The translations under genes were made by a program, and so were the position numbers. Under the pieces are notes generated by a model. It worked only from the letters and a program-made list of their open reading frames with translations, was not told where the DNA came from and made no database searches. 64,000 nucleotides of DNA. Origin: Porphyra umbilicalis (Eukaryota; Rhodophyta; Bangiophyceae; Bangiales; Bangiaceae). Location of the stretch: positions 1-64,000 of the forward strand of contig KV919071.1 of NCBI GenBank assembly GCA_002049455.2, in the 5' to 3' direction. Below, in pieces: positions 33,222-42,672 of the stretch. The first letter of the stretch is position 1, and the number at the start of each line of letters is the position of its first letter.

Positions 33222-34484
33222 ATGGTGTCTGCACGCCGAGAGGAGACTTGTCGCCTCCGGGCGCTGCTGAAGCGGGCGACCTTTGTCGTCGCGTTGCAGC
33301 ATTCGGGCACAGTTTCACCGCGGTGTGTCTTTGCTGAGTTGGGGATGCTGTTGGTTGCGGCGCGCACACACCAGCGCCTCACTCACCTGCTGGCGACTCG
33401 GTACATGCTCTCCCGTCGCAATCGCATTCCCAAGTCTGGGGACTGGAGAGATAGGGTGCTGCACGCACTGCCACCCTTGTACTTTCGCGCGCATCTGCGT
33501 GTAGAGGCGAGCACGTTTGAGTACCTTGTGTCTCGTTTGGACTTGACGGCGTCTGATATTTTTTATCCGCCGTCCGGACGGCCGAAACTATCCGTCCGTA
33601 TACAGCTCGCAATTGCTCTGTTTCGGTTCGGCCACTATGGCAACGCGGCGTCTGTTATAGTCGTGGCTCAGCGCTTCGGGGTTTCCCCAGGAACTGTAGT
33701 CAATGCGACCAAGCGGGTTTTGTCGGCCATTTTGCGTTGGGAGGCCGACGAAGTCCGTTGGCCTACTGCTGCCGAGCGCCAAGCGCATGCGCGGCAGTCC
33801 GAGGAGAGGTATGGGTTTAGGGGGTGCATTGGGGCGGTTGATGGCACTACCATTCCTTTTGCGTACGCCCCTAGCGTTGACCCGTGGTGTTTTTTCGACA
33901 GGCACAAGCGCTACAGCGTGAATGTACTGATTTCCTGTGATTGGGACCTACGGATCACGAGCGTGGTCCAAGGCTTTACGGGCGCGGTGCCTGACACGGT
34001 GGTGCAAGCAGCTGCCCCATGGCATATTTACCCAGAGCGGTACTTCTCCCCTGGCCAATACCTTTTGGGTGACAAGGGTATGCTGGGGTCTGTTCGCGTG
34101 CTTCTACCTCACAAGGGGCCAGCGGCCTATATCCGTGCCAACCGCAACTACAACTACCAGCATGCACGGCGCCGCATTTCGGCCGTGAAGGTCATTGGTG
34201 TACTCAAGGGGCGCTTTGCCAGTCTCAAGGAGCTACGGGCACCAGTGGCATCGGATGCTGATTTTACCAGACTAATGGAGTGGGTGGCGGTTTGCGCGAC
34301 GCTCCACAACGTTTGCATTCGGCTTGGCGACACGTCGCCTGAAGTGGCCGTGGACGCGGCCGACGTGGCCAACGCGGCGACCGGATCCGCGGTGCCTCTC
34401 CCCGCGGCGGCAAGTGCCGCGAGAAGCCGCGTGCAGCAGCAAGTGTTGCAGTACATGATTGCCCACGGTCGCTACCACTGGTGA
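33222..34484 (+). CDS. PIF/Harbinger DDE transposase, catalytic Glu replaced by Val
   Basis: 420 residues, full length, same start (MVSARREE) and same HTH and core as copy 1. Both Asp residues are present (AVDGTTIP, LLGDKGML), but the third acidic position reads RRISAVKVIGVLKGRF: GAG in copy 1 is GTG here (T at 34186). Loss of the DDE glutamate normally abolishes strand cleavage, so this protein is predicted catalytically dead although its frame is open. Other differences from copy 1 are conservative or outside the core (I/T, R/G, I/V, R/K, V/A, P/T). Confidence 0.88.
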   Translation: MVSARREETCRLRALLKRATFVVALQHSGTVSPRCVFAELGMLLVAARTHQRLTHLLATRYMLSRRNRIPKSGDWRDRVLHALPPLYFRAHLRVEASTFEYLVSRLDLTASDIFYPPSGRPKLSVRIQLAIALFRFGHYGNAASVIVVAQRFGVSPGTVVNATKRVLSAILRWEADEVRWPTAAERQAHARQSEERYGFRGCIGAVDGTTIPFAYAPSVDPWCFFDRHKRYSVNVLISCDWDLRITSVVQGFTGAVPDTVVQAAAPWHIYPERYFSPGQYLLGDKGMLGSVRVLLPHKGPAAYIRANRNYNYQHARRRISAVKVIGVLKGRFASLKELRAPVASDADFTRLMEWVAVCATLHNVCIRLGDTSPEVAVDAADVANAATGSAVPLPAAASAARSRVQQQVLQYMIAHGRYHW

Positions 34485-34551
34485 TGTGTTCGATTGGATG
34501 TTTTTTTTTTTTTTCCGCACCAGCATATTACTTAAAAATAATAAGAAAATG

Positions 34552-36387
34552 TCACTGCCGATGGGCTGCCATCTCGGCAGCCAGCATGTCTTTGAACATC
34601 TGGTTATCCGGCTCGGCCAGGATGAGCTTCGTCAGGTTGGCCACACGCGCAGTATGCCTTTCGTCCGACTTGGCGCACAGCTCGCGGTCGGCGCGTCGAC
34701 TGCTCTCGATCATGTTGGCCGTGATCGCCGCCAACACCTCCCCCATGGCCTTGTCCGCCTGGGTGGCCGCAGCTGCGGGCTGACCGTCACGGCCAGACCG
34801 CCCACTCGCGCCCCCAGGGGCAACAGCAAGCGGTGGCTGCAGCAGAGCGGCCGCCGCTGCCCGCCGTCCCCCGTCTGGCAACTCCATGGTGCCTCCCCCA
34901 GGAGATGTGGTCCCCCCCAGAGCCCTGCGCGCCCCCACACAATGCCTGGACGCCGAACCAGTGCCGAAAGAAGGCGCCCCCACCGGGGCCTCCTCATCCA
35001 GGCCCACGTCCCCCTCCATCAAGTCCTCCTCGTCCGCTCCGGCGTCCTCGTGGTTCTCACACACGTCCGACGTGTCCTCAAACATGCTGCCGCCCGCGTC
35101 TTCGTCTGCCGCGGGCGCCCTCCCGGATGATGCTGGTGGCACGGGAGGTAGGGCACCGCTGACGCGGATGCCCGACCGACGGGGGGTACCGACGTACCGC
35201 ATCGTGTTGTCAGCGAGTTGGAGAATCTCGTCGACATCTTGGACCGAGCCATGCCAATCTCGAGCCTTTTTCAGAACAATTTGACGCACGGCGGCCGTCT
35301 CCTGCTCCCCCGTCGTCCCCGTCAGGCCCCGCACCGACTCGGCCGCGGTGTGGAGGTCTTGTGCAGCCCTGACTACGCGGCAAAGCGCCAGCGAATCCCG
35401 GCCAATGGAGGCCAGCGTCATGGGCGGCTCGGCCGCGTCGCTGCGTGAGGCCTCGAGGCCACCCGCCGCAGACCCCGACTCAGCGTGCCCGGCGTCTGCC
35501 GCCGCTGACTCCGCCGTCCCTCCAGCTTCTGACCCCGACGCACCGGCGGCACGTCCTACCGCCGACGATCCCAGCGTCGCCGCCGCCGCGGACACGGCGG
35601 TGGCCGCCGCGTCTTGACCGTCCATGTCCGCCTTGAGCAAGTCGCCCATAATGTTGGACAAATGTAGTTGGAGGCTTCTAGATGATGACCCGTGGGACGC
35701 AACGCGAAAAGCGACCTCATCTGCCCACTTGGAGACGACAAACAGCCTCTCGTCCATGGTCACCATGACCCCACGAACTGAGGCACCGTCGACGGCTTCG
35801 TCATTGGCGCCGCGTTGCGCACGACTGCGGCCGCGCCCAGCACCATCTCGACCACGGCCCCGGCCGCCCTGGCCTCGTCCCCGTCCACCACCACTGCGGC
35901 CGCGTCCGCGGCCGCTGCCGCTGTTGGGAACACCACTGGCGCGGCGGGCAACGCCGCCTCGAGACACGCCCTTCGACGGTCCGCCGCGCCCACGGCGGGC
36001 TGGGACACGTGGAGAGCGCTCGTCATCTTGAGGTGCCGTGGCCCGAGACCCCGCCACATTCTCGTGCAACACGTCGTCCTCAATTTGTGAGGCGAGGTCG
36101 TTGATCGTGGGGGAGCAACGCGCCACGTGGGCGTCCCCGTCGCTGTCGTGATGGCGTGCATCGTCGGCATCTTGCGCTCGCGTGTCTGCAAATACATGAC
36201 GAGGGGGATCGTTGTGGTCGGCGATATCACCGCCACGGAAGCGGGGGGAGAGCCTTGCAGCGACAGCCGACGTAGCGGCTGTTGGCGCGGGTGCACCACC
36301 ACCAACGTCGGTGGTGGTGGTGCCACCAACCCCGCCCCCCACTGCCGCCGCCGCCGCCGCCGCTGCCGCCGCCGCCGCGGCCATCAT
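34552..36387 (-). CDS. Harbinger second ORF (accessory protein), intact frame
   Basis: 611 residues from the ATG pair at 36387. Order: a polyalanine run, GGTTTTDVGGGAPAPTAATS, a charged region (QIEDDVLHENVAGSRATAP), RG-rich repeats, DERLFVVSKWADEVAFRV, a long alanine/serine-rich segment, then QDLHTAAESVRGLTGTTGEQ, an acidic patch (FEDTSDVCENHEDAGADEED), and a helical C-terminus (RRADRELCAKSDERHTARV, MFKDMLAAEMAAHRQ). RG motifs suggest nucleic-acid binding. Its place opposite the transposase matches the two-gene layout of PIF/Harbinger elements, whose partner protein helps bring the transposase to DNA and the nucleus; no canonical Myb/SANT motif is visible, so that role is inferred from position. 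Confidence 0.7.
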   Translation of the reverse strand: MMAAAAAAAAAAAAAVGGGVGGTTTTDVGGGAPAPTAATSAVAARLSPRFRGGDIADHNDPPRHVFADTRAQDADDARHHDSDGDAHVARCSPTINDLASQIEDDVLHENVAGSRATAPQDDERSPRVPARRGRGGPSKGVSRGGVARRASGVPNSGSGRGRGRSGGGRGRGQGGRGRGRDGAGRGRSRAQRGANDEAVDGASVRGVMVTMDERLFVVSKWADEVAFRVASHGSSSRSLQLHLSNIMGDLLKADMDGQDAAATAVSAAAATLGSSAVGRAAGASGSEAGGTAESAAADAGHAESGSAAGGLEASRSDAAEPPMTLASIGRDSLALCRVVRAAQDLHTAAESVRGLTGTTGEQETAAVRQIVLKKARDWHGSVQDVDEILQLADNTMRYVGTPRRSGIRVSGALPPVPPASSGRAPAADEDAGGSMFEDTSDVCENHEDAGADEEDLMEGDVGLDEEAPVGAPSFGTGSASRHCVGARRALGGTTSPGGGTMELPDGGRRAAAAALLQPPLAVAPGGASGRSGRDGQPAAAATQADKAMGEVLAAITANMIESSRRADRELCAKSDERHTARVANLTKLILAEPDNQMFKDMLAAEMAAHRQ

Positions 36388-37179
36388 TGCGTACGACACC
36401 ACGCACCACTTCACCACCAACGCCCCCCGACCACCGTAGGCCACACTATCTCCCAGCGCGCGAAACCCCTCGTAGGCCTTGGCACGGCCAACGGGAGCGT
36501 GCAACCACCGTGGGAGACAATGGCACGCACGGGGGACGATGAAGATTCTCAAGCAATAGGTGTTCTCGATGCACCAGGCCTTGGCACGGCCAACGCAAGC
36601 GCTCAACCAGCGTGGGAGACAACGGCACGCACGGGGGACGAGGAAGAATCTCAAGCAATAGGTGTTGGCGATGCACCGGGGTGGAGGGGGGGCCAGCAGT
36701 GCTGTGATAGTGCACGCCGTGGGGGCGGCGGTGTGATGCCGCCGGAAAGAGGAGAGGGGGGGAAGCCGGCGTCGCAATACGAGCACCAGTACAAAAATGG
36801 GGGGCGGGGAAACTCGGCGAGAGCCAGGGTGGGCGGGGAAACAAAGTGGTGTGAAAGGAAAGATACGGTGCAAGAGGTGGGCAACGAGTGGAACACCAGC
36901 CAGGCTCGTGCATAAAAAATTGCTCGTGGATCTATAGACGCGCCGGTACACCGCTGCGCTTGATGCTACCGCCGACGAGCGCAGGCACCGACACACCACC
37001 GGGCCACAGGTACAAAGAGAAAACAAAGCTGCGTGAGCTCGTACAACCGGGTCGAGCGAGACAACATGCGCGCTGCGCACGTCCGCTGCAGGGAGAGTAG
37101 ATCAGCCGCGCACCGTCATGGGTGCCTGTGACGGCTGTGAGGGTGCAGGTGGTCGCACAGGCGACTCGAAACGCATCCG

Positions 37180-37560
37180 TACGGCGGCTGTGGGGGGGGC
37201 GGGGCGCGGTGGCGACCCGAAACCCGCCCGTGCGGCGTCCGTGGGGGGTGCGGGGCGCGCTGACGACCCGCGATCCGCGCGTGTGGCGGCTGTGAGGTGC
37301 GCGGGCGCAGTGGCGACCCGAAACCCGCCCGTGCGGCGGTTGTGAGGGGTGCGGGGCGCGCTTACGACCCGCGATCCGCGCGTGTGGCGGCTGGGAGGCG
37401 CATGGGGCGCGGTGGTGTCCCGAAACCCGTCCGTGCGGCGGTTGTGAGGGGTGCGGGGCGCGCTTACGACCCGCGATCCGCGCATGTGGCAGCTGGGAGG
37501 TGCGCGGGGCGCGGTGGCGACCCGAAACCCGTCCGTGCGGCAGCTGTGGGGGGTGTGGCG
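37180..37560 (+). repeat. Subterminal tandem array (unit about 50 bases), copy 2
   Basis: The same two alternating unit types as in copy 1 but with roughly two to three more units. The array runs on past the point where similarity to copy 1 stops, so copy number is variable between the two insertions. Confidence 0.75.
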
Positions 37561-38308
37561 CGCGCCGGCATTCGGGACGGCTGCGGGGCGCACCGGCAAC
37601 CCGTGGTGGGTGGTGGGGCTGGCGCAGTTGCGATCCGCCGCCCCTGTGTGTCCGAACCGTGTGGGCGGCAGAGCGGATCGATGCAGGCCACGGTTTCCAT
37701 AATGGAGGGCTGCCGTGTGGCCATGCAAGGAACGCTTGCGCAACCAGTGTGATTGTCCTTCCTGCCGTAGAAAATCGGAGGGCGGCCTCGGAGATCCACG
37801 ACTTCCACTGACCGTGCCCTCATTTGCATCTTCTCGAATTCAAGTGCGGACTGCATAGCCGTACGCGTGATCCTAAATCCAATTCTGTTCGTATTTAGGA
37901 ACCCTTGGGCACCCCCTGAAGTGGTCCAGCGACCCCCTCCAAACAGGGCTTCAACCGTTGTTGAACCAGCCTACTGGGACGTCCCAGCGCGCCGGCGAGC
38001 GCCCGCCGCCGTGGGACGGCCGTGGCGGGGCGAGCGGCGGCGCGCGCCGTGGGGGGGTTTAAAGCTCGGGAGCTCGGCGGCGGGCCGCGTCAGTGACCAG
38101 CGCTGCCACCGCACCCGCCTCGCCATCGCTCCCTCCGACCGAGCCGTCGCACCCGCCGCTCACAACTCGCACACTCCCCCCCTGCCCTCCATCAACCTAT
38201 CACCGCGGCTCGCCGATCTGCCTCCCCCCCTCCGTCCCTTGTTGTCAGTTCCCCCCCCCTCCCCCCCATTGCCGTCACGCACCCCACCCCGCCCCCCCCG
38301 CCTCCACC
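37561..38308. other. Intergenic, 5' region of the next gene
   Basis: About 750 bases from the end of the Harbinger array to the next start codon. The last 200 bases are pyrimidine-rich (CTCCCCCCC, CCCCCCTCCCCCCCATTG), like other leaders here. No ORF supported. Confidence 0.35.
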
Positions 38309-39460
38309 ATGAAGACGTCGCACGTGCGCCACGGCGGCGCCGCCGCCTGGGCCCCCGTCTTTGCTCCGTCGACCTTTACGCCGACGGCCCATCCCCGCGC
38401 CGCCGTCTGCCCGACCTTCCCCGCCGGCGCCCTGCCCCGCACGCGCCCCGCCGCGGCGTCCCCCGCTCCCTCGACGCCCCCATCCACCCGCGCCCCCATC
38501 ACGTGCCGTGCGGCGGTGCGCCGCGTCGGTGCCGGCCGCGGCTTTGCCGTCCGCAAGGTGCCCGCCGACGCGGGGGCGCCGCGCGTCACCCCCCCCTCCA
38601 CGACGGGCGTGGTGCGCGCGGAAGCCGACTGCCGGCGGGCGCTCCTCAAAGCCCAAGCCGTCGTCACGGCGGTCGCGGCGCTCGCCAAGCGCGCCGAGGC
38701 GATGGTTGCTGAAGCGGCCGCCCTGCAAGCCGACGTGACGGCGTCGTATGGGGGGCTCCGGGAGCTCGCCGCCGCCCTATCGGCGGCGGTGGCCGACGCG
38801 GCGCCCGCCCTCGAGACCCTCGAGGGGGGCGCCGCCGCCTTGGACGATGAGGAGCAGGCGGCGGCGGCGGCGCTCGCCGACCGCCTCACCGCCGCGTGGG
38901 CGGCGGCGCACCCGCGCGTGGCGGGCCTCTACGCCGCGGCCGTGGGGGAGCTCCCCGCCTGGGCAACGATGGCGTCGTCGTCGTCGGCCTTGCCGCTCGC
39001 GCTGCCGACCGTGGCGCAGCCGCCCGCCGAGCGGGCGGTGGTGGTTGCCCGCCTGACGCGCGCCGTGGACACGCTCGAGCGGCTGGCGGGCACGCTCCTC
39101 ACCCCGGTCGTGGCGGTGGCGTCGGCGCGGTCTGCGGCCGCAGCGACGGCGGTGGCCGACGCACGGCGGCTGGCCGACCGCCTCGCGGCCAACGTGGTGG
39201 CGGCGACGGCAGTGCGCGACGCGGCGCGGGCGGTGGTCGAGTCGTGGGCCGGTGGAGGGGCCGTGGGGGGGGAGGAGCTCCACCTCGACGCGCAGCCGCG
39301 TGAGGGGGAGGTGGACGTTGGGCGCTGGGCGGCGCAGGCAGAGGTGGACTTTGGCCGCTGGGTGCCGGTCGAGTCAGAGGCGGAGGTGGGCCGCTGGGCG
39401 TCCCCGCCTGCCGCGGTGGCGGCGGACGTGGCGGCGGACGTGGCGGCGGAGTCGGCCTAG
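38309..39460 (+). CDS. Predicted plastid-targeted coiled-coil protein of unknown function
   Basis: 383 residues, single exon, in-frame ATG at 38309 (MKTSHVRHGGAAAWAPVFAP). The first 75 or so residues are rich in Ala, Pro, Arg, Ser and Thr and nearly free of acids, ending STRAPITCRAAVRRVGAGRG, a good candidate transit peptide and cleavage area. The rest is strongly helical and alanine-rich with heptad-like spacing (DCRRALLKAQAVVTAVAAL, RLTRAVDTLERLAGTLLTPV, ARRLADRLAANVVAA). The C-terminal 60 residues hold three imperfect repeats of E-V-x-x-GRW (EVDVGRWAAQ, EVDFGRWVPV, EAEVGRWASP). I do not recognise the family. A structural or thylakoid/plastoglobule-associated role is possible but unproven. 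Confidence 0.7.
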   Translation: MKTSHVRHGGAAAWAPVFAPSTFTPTAHPRAAVCPTFPAGALPRTRPAAASPAPSTPPSTRAPITCRAAVRRVGAGRGFAVRKVPADAGAPRVTPPSTTGVVRAEADCRRALLKAQAVVTAVAALAKRAEAMVAEAAALQADVTASYGGLRELAAALSAAVADAAPALETLEGGAAALDDEEQAAAAALADRLTAAWAAAHPRVAGLYAAAVGELPAWATMASSSSALPLALPTVAQPPAERAVVVARLTRAVDTLERLAGTLLTPVVAVASARSAAAATAVADARRLADRLAANVVAATAVRDAARAVVESWAGGGAVGGEELHLDAQPREGEVDVGRWAAQAEVDFGRWVPVESEAEVGRWASPPAAVAADVAADVAAESA

Positions 39461-40213
39461 GGGGTGTGGGCAACCGGTCCGACCGGGTGCACGGCCGTCG
39501 ACGGGTGGCCGCGGTGGTCTGGGTGGGAAGGCCCATGGCGTGGACGCTGGTGTATATTTCCTTCCTTTGCTTGCGTTACTATGCATTTATTTCTTGCATT
39601 GTTTTGTTTTCAGCTATCTGCGCGTCGCCGCTGCTGCCGCGTCGGCAGCTGTTGCAGGCGTCAGCGCATACAGTACATAAACCAGTTGAGTGGATTCCCG
39701 AGCATTTTCATCGCTTGCCCGTTGTTGTTTCGCTCCTCCTCAAGACTCTGCCTGTTGCATCAAAGGCGTTGCTCCTCCCTTCCAGAGACGGTCCCAGGGA
39801 ATTGCCTGTGCCGAGGCGCCTTCATTGTCAGATCGACCTACTCTGCCACTTGCTCGTCGTCGCCAGGAGCAAACGTGCAGCCGAGGCACCATCCAACCGA
39901 CGCGGGACGCCGCGCCGTGGTGGAGGACAAATGCCGTGTGTGCCTCTTCCTGCATGGACGGGATTGCCTTGAGATCGGTGCCCCGCTCGCCGGCTTGTGC
40001 TCCATTCACAAAGCGCCACGTTTCGTATCCTGATCGGGAACCAGGCGACTGCGCGTTTCCCGTCGCGCCGTCCGCCATCTTGCTGGGCGACGGTGACGCG
40101 CGCCGCGGCGCCGCCCCGCCCGTGCCACCCCGCGCCCTTTGGCATCTCCCGCTCTGACCTCCCCGCCTTACTAGTCAACGTACGGCGGGCGGCGGTCGCC
40201 ACCACTCCCCAAC
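39461..40213. other. Intergenic
   Basis: About 750 bases between two plus-strand genes. It starts with a T-rich stretch (39549-39610) likely to carry the 3' end of the upstream transcript. Overlapping short frames on both strands; nothing recognisable. Confidence 0.35.
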
Positions 40214-41420
40214 ATGACTCCTGCGTTTGTCCCCGCAGCGCCGCTGCGACGTGCGCCGTCCTCGTCCCGCCGGCTGTGCCGGGCGGTGCCGGGGCGGGCG
40301 CCCCCCCGGTCGGCCCCCCCCCCCCCCACGGCGGGACCCCCCCGGCGGTCCGCCGCGCGCGCATCACCGCCTCTGTGGTGGCTGGCGGTGGTGCCCCCCC
40401 CCCTCCGCCGGTGGCTTCCGCTACGAGGAAGACGAGGTCGCCGACGGCGACGAGGTCGCCGACCTCATCGACGACGACGCGGCGGCCGGTCACGACTATA
40501 TCCCCCTCGACGATGACGTCACGACCGACAGCGTAGCGGGGGGTGACGACACCCCCGAGTCCCGCCTAGCCGCCGCCGAAGCCGAGGCGGCGGCCGCGAT
40601 CGCCGCCGGCATCCCGCCGCTGCTCGCCGGCCTCGACATCACGTCCATGGACGGCCTCGACTTTGACGCGGATGCCGACAACGAGGACGGCGGCGGCGCC
40701 GTGGAGGAGGAAGACGACGAGGGGGACCTCCCTCCCTGGGACGACACCGTCCCGTCCATCAACACAGTCGTCCTCACTGGCCGCGCCGGGCGGGACCCCG
40801 CCACCCGCGACTTCCCCTCTGGCTCCCACCTCGCCTCCTTTACGCTCGCCGTATCGCGGGACAATTTCGGGGAAGCGGCCGCCGTCGCCGGCGGCGCGGC
40901 GGGCGGTGCGACGTGGCGCACCGTCACCGCCACCACCGACTGGTTTGACGTGGACGCGTGGGGGCGCCTCGCCGAAAAGGTCGAGGCGACCGTCGTCAAG
41001 GGCGCCCGCGTCGCCCTCGTCGGCGAGTTGGACGTCCAAGAGTGGACCGACGGGGCGACGGGGGCGCCCCGCACCCGCCCACTCATCGTCCTGTCCGAGC
41101 TGGAGGTGCTTGACGGCGGCCGCGCCGGGGGGGGGGGGGGTGGAGGGGGGGGAAGGCGCCGCCGCATCGACGCAAGCGCCGTGGGCGGGGGGGGGGGCGC
41201 CCCCGCGCCGGGCGGGTGGCGCTCGTCGCCGCCGCCTCCGCCGTCGCCTCTGGCCGCCGCGCCGCTGCCGCCGCCGCGGTGGGACGCGCCGGCGGCGGCC
41301 GCGGCGGCCGCGGGCGCGGCCGACGCGCCGGGGTGGGGGGGGGCGGACGCGGCAGACGCGGGTGGGGGGTTTGGGGGCATCCGCCGCCGACCGCCGGGGG
41401 CGGACGTGCCCCCGTTTTGA
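40214..41420 (+). CDS. Organellar single-stranded-DNA-binding protein (SSB)
   Basis: ATG at 40214 begins an arginine/serine/proline-rich leader (MTPAFVPAAPLRRAPSSSRR). It continues after the C-run at about 40317-40330 as GGTPPAVRRARITASVVAGG, and after a second C-run (about 40394-40402) as SAGGFRYEEDEVADGDEVAD. A long acidic spacer follows. The SSB OB-fold is clear: INTVVLTGRAGRDPATRDFP, HLASFTLAVSRDNFGE, TDWFDVDAWGRLAEKVEATV and GARVALVGELDVQEWTD. A glycine/proline-rich linker ends in GADVPPF, closely matching the bacterial SSB tip (DDIPF) that docks replication and repair partners. The leader implies plastid or mitochondrial import. Bacterial SSB is about 180 residues; the excess is the acidic N-terminal spacer and the linker. 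Confidence 0.85.
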
Positions 41421-41969
41421 GGGGCTGCCCGCGCGGGGGGGGGGGGGGGCACGGCCCGCCGCCGGCGTGCCACCGCGGTGGGGCGCCCGCCCGACGGCGC
41501 GCGGCGGCGGCGGCGGCGGCGGCACCCGCCGCGGCCGCCCCCGCCGCTGCGCATGGGGTGGCTGCTGTCGTCCATGCTGTGGTTGGCTGTCTGTGTCGTT
41601 GGCGTCTGTGCCGGCGCTGCCGCTGCCACATCGCCGACGGGTGGGCCAGCGGGCCCGCTGTAGCTCCCTGCAGATAAGAGAAACAGGCACCGGTGCCAAC
41701 GACGGCCCTCTGGAAAAGAGATAGACCCGCGCGATCTTGCAGGGCGGCTCTCATCTAACACGTGGCAGTAGAGAGTCTGGAGCGGCGCGCACACGTCTCG
41801 CCCAAGCCGCCCACACCTCCACGCCCCCAACCCCCCCCACGCCCGCGTGTCCCACGCACGGCGGCGGCAACCAGCAAGCCGGCTTGCCCTTCCCGTGCTC
41901 TTTTTCGACCATTGGAAGTACCACACTCTCGTACCCCTCTACCGCCGTCTTCCACGTCTTCCCACGACC
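41421..41969. other. Intergenic
   Basis: About 550 bases. A 36-codon frame from the ATG at 41553 (MGWLLSSMLWLAVCVVGVCA) looks like a bare signal peptide followed by a dozen residues; it is too short to call. The stretch before 41970 carries CCCCCAACCCCCCCCACGC-type leader sequence. Confidence 0.3.
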
Positions 41970-42443
41970 ATGACGGGCGGGGGCGGGCCGCCGCGGCTGC
42001 CGGCCTTTGCGTCCGCCGCCGGGCGGTCGCCCCCCCGCGCGGCGACGGGCGGCCGCCACGCCGCCTGCGCGGCGCGGCGGTGTGGGCACCCGCCAGTGCT
42101 GCCGCCGCGCGTGCCCGCCGCCCCCCGCCGTGGTGGACGGTCGGCCGCACCGACCGCCGCCGGTGGTTGGCCGCGGCGCCACGGTGCCGTGCGGGTGGCC
42201 ATGGCCACCCCCCCGCCCAGCGGCGGCGGCGGCAGCGACGGCGACGGCGGTGGCGATGGGGACGGCCTGCCGTGGCTGCAGCGCCTGCAGGCCAAGGCGG
42301 CGGCGACGTTTGAGGAGCTCGACGACGGCCAACAGTCGTACGTGCAAGCGCTGTACGTCGCGTTTGTCGTTTCCGCCTTTGTGTCGGCGTCGGCCACGAT
42401 GGTCCGGCTCTACAAGGCGTGGGGCTTGCCGCCGTTTGGGTGA
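41970..42443 (+). CDS. Small plastid-targeted single-pass membrane protein
   Basis: 157 residues. The N-terminal 80 or so residues are Arg/Ala/Pro-rich and lack acids, ending GAVRVAMATPPPSGGGG, with V-A-M|A a typical transit cleavage context. After an acidic glycine linker (GSDGDGGGDGDG) the mature domain is short: LPWLQRLQAKAAATFEELDD, then QSYVQALYVAFVVSAFVSAS, a predicted membrane span, then TMVRLYKAWGLPPFG at the stop. A mature part of about 70 residues with one span resembles thylakoid membrane accessory proteins, but I cannot name a family. It is convergent with the importin gene (stops 230 bases apart). Confidence 0.7.
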   Translation: MTGGGGPPRLPAFASAAGRSPPRAATGGRHAACAARRCGHPPVLPPRVPAAPRRGGRSAAPTAAGGWPRRHGAVRVAMATPPPSGGGGSDGDGGGDGDGLPWLQRLQAKAAATFEELDDGQQSYVQALYVAFVVSAFVSASATMVRLYKAWGLPPFG

Positions 42444-42672
42444 CCGCCGCTCCGGGTGTGATCAGTGTCGGCTACACGACCGACGTGGGAAGTCCGCAGA
42501 CGCGCGGGGGGTGGGGGGATGCGCCGCCTGGGATGACGGCGACCCGCGGGTGCGGTTAGCCACGTGACTGGCGACGCGTTTGAAACAGTTAAAGAACGTG
42601 GCGCATGGGGCACGAGAGTTGCTTCCTTTTTTACACACCGTCTCCGCCACGCGGCACGGCCAACAATAACCT

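Larger units (their letters stand above)
32681..37434 (+). mobile_element. PIF/Harbinger-type DNA transposon, copy 2
   Basis: Second copy of the element at 24329-29081, same orientation, starting exactly 8,352 bases later with no length change through the transposase gene and one extra base in ORF2. The transposase (+, 33222-34484) and ORF2 (-, 34552-36387) converge as in copy 1. Sequence beyond 37434 continues the tandem array to about 37560, so the true right end may be further right than in copy 1. Low divergence between copies points to recent activity or recent duplication. Confidence 0.8.

Noticed and set aside
41553-41663. 36-codon frame with a perfect-looking signal peptide
   Set aside because: Only about a dozen residues follow the hydrophobic stretch, and overlapping frames are open; no independent support.
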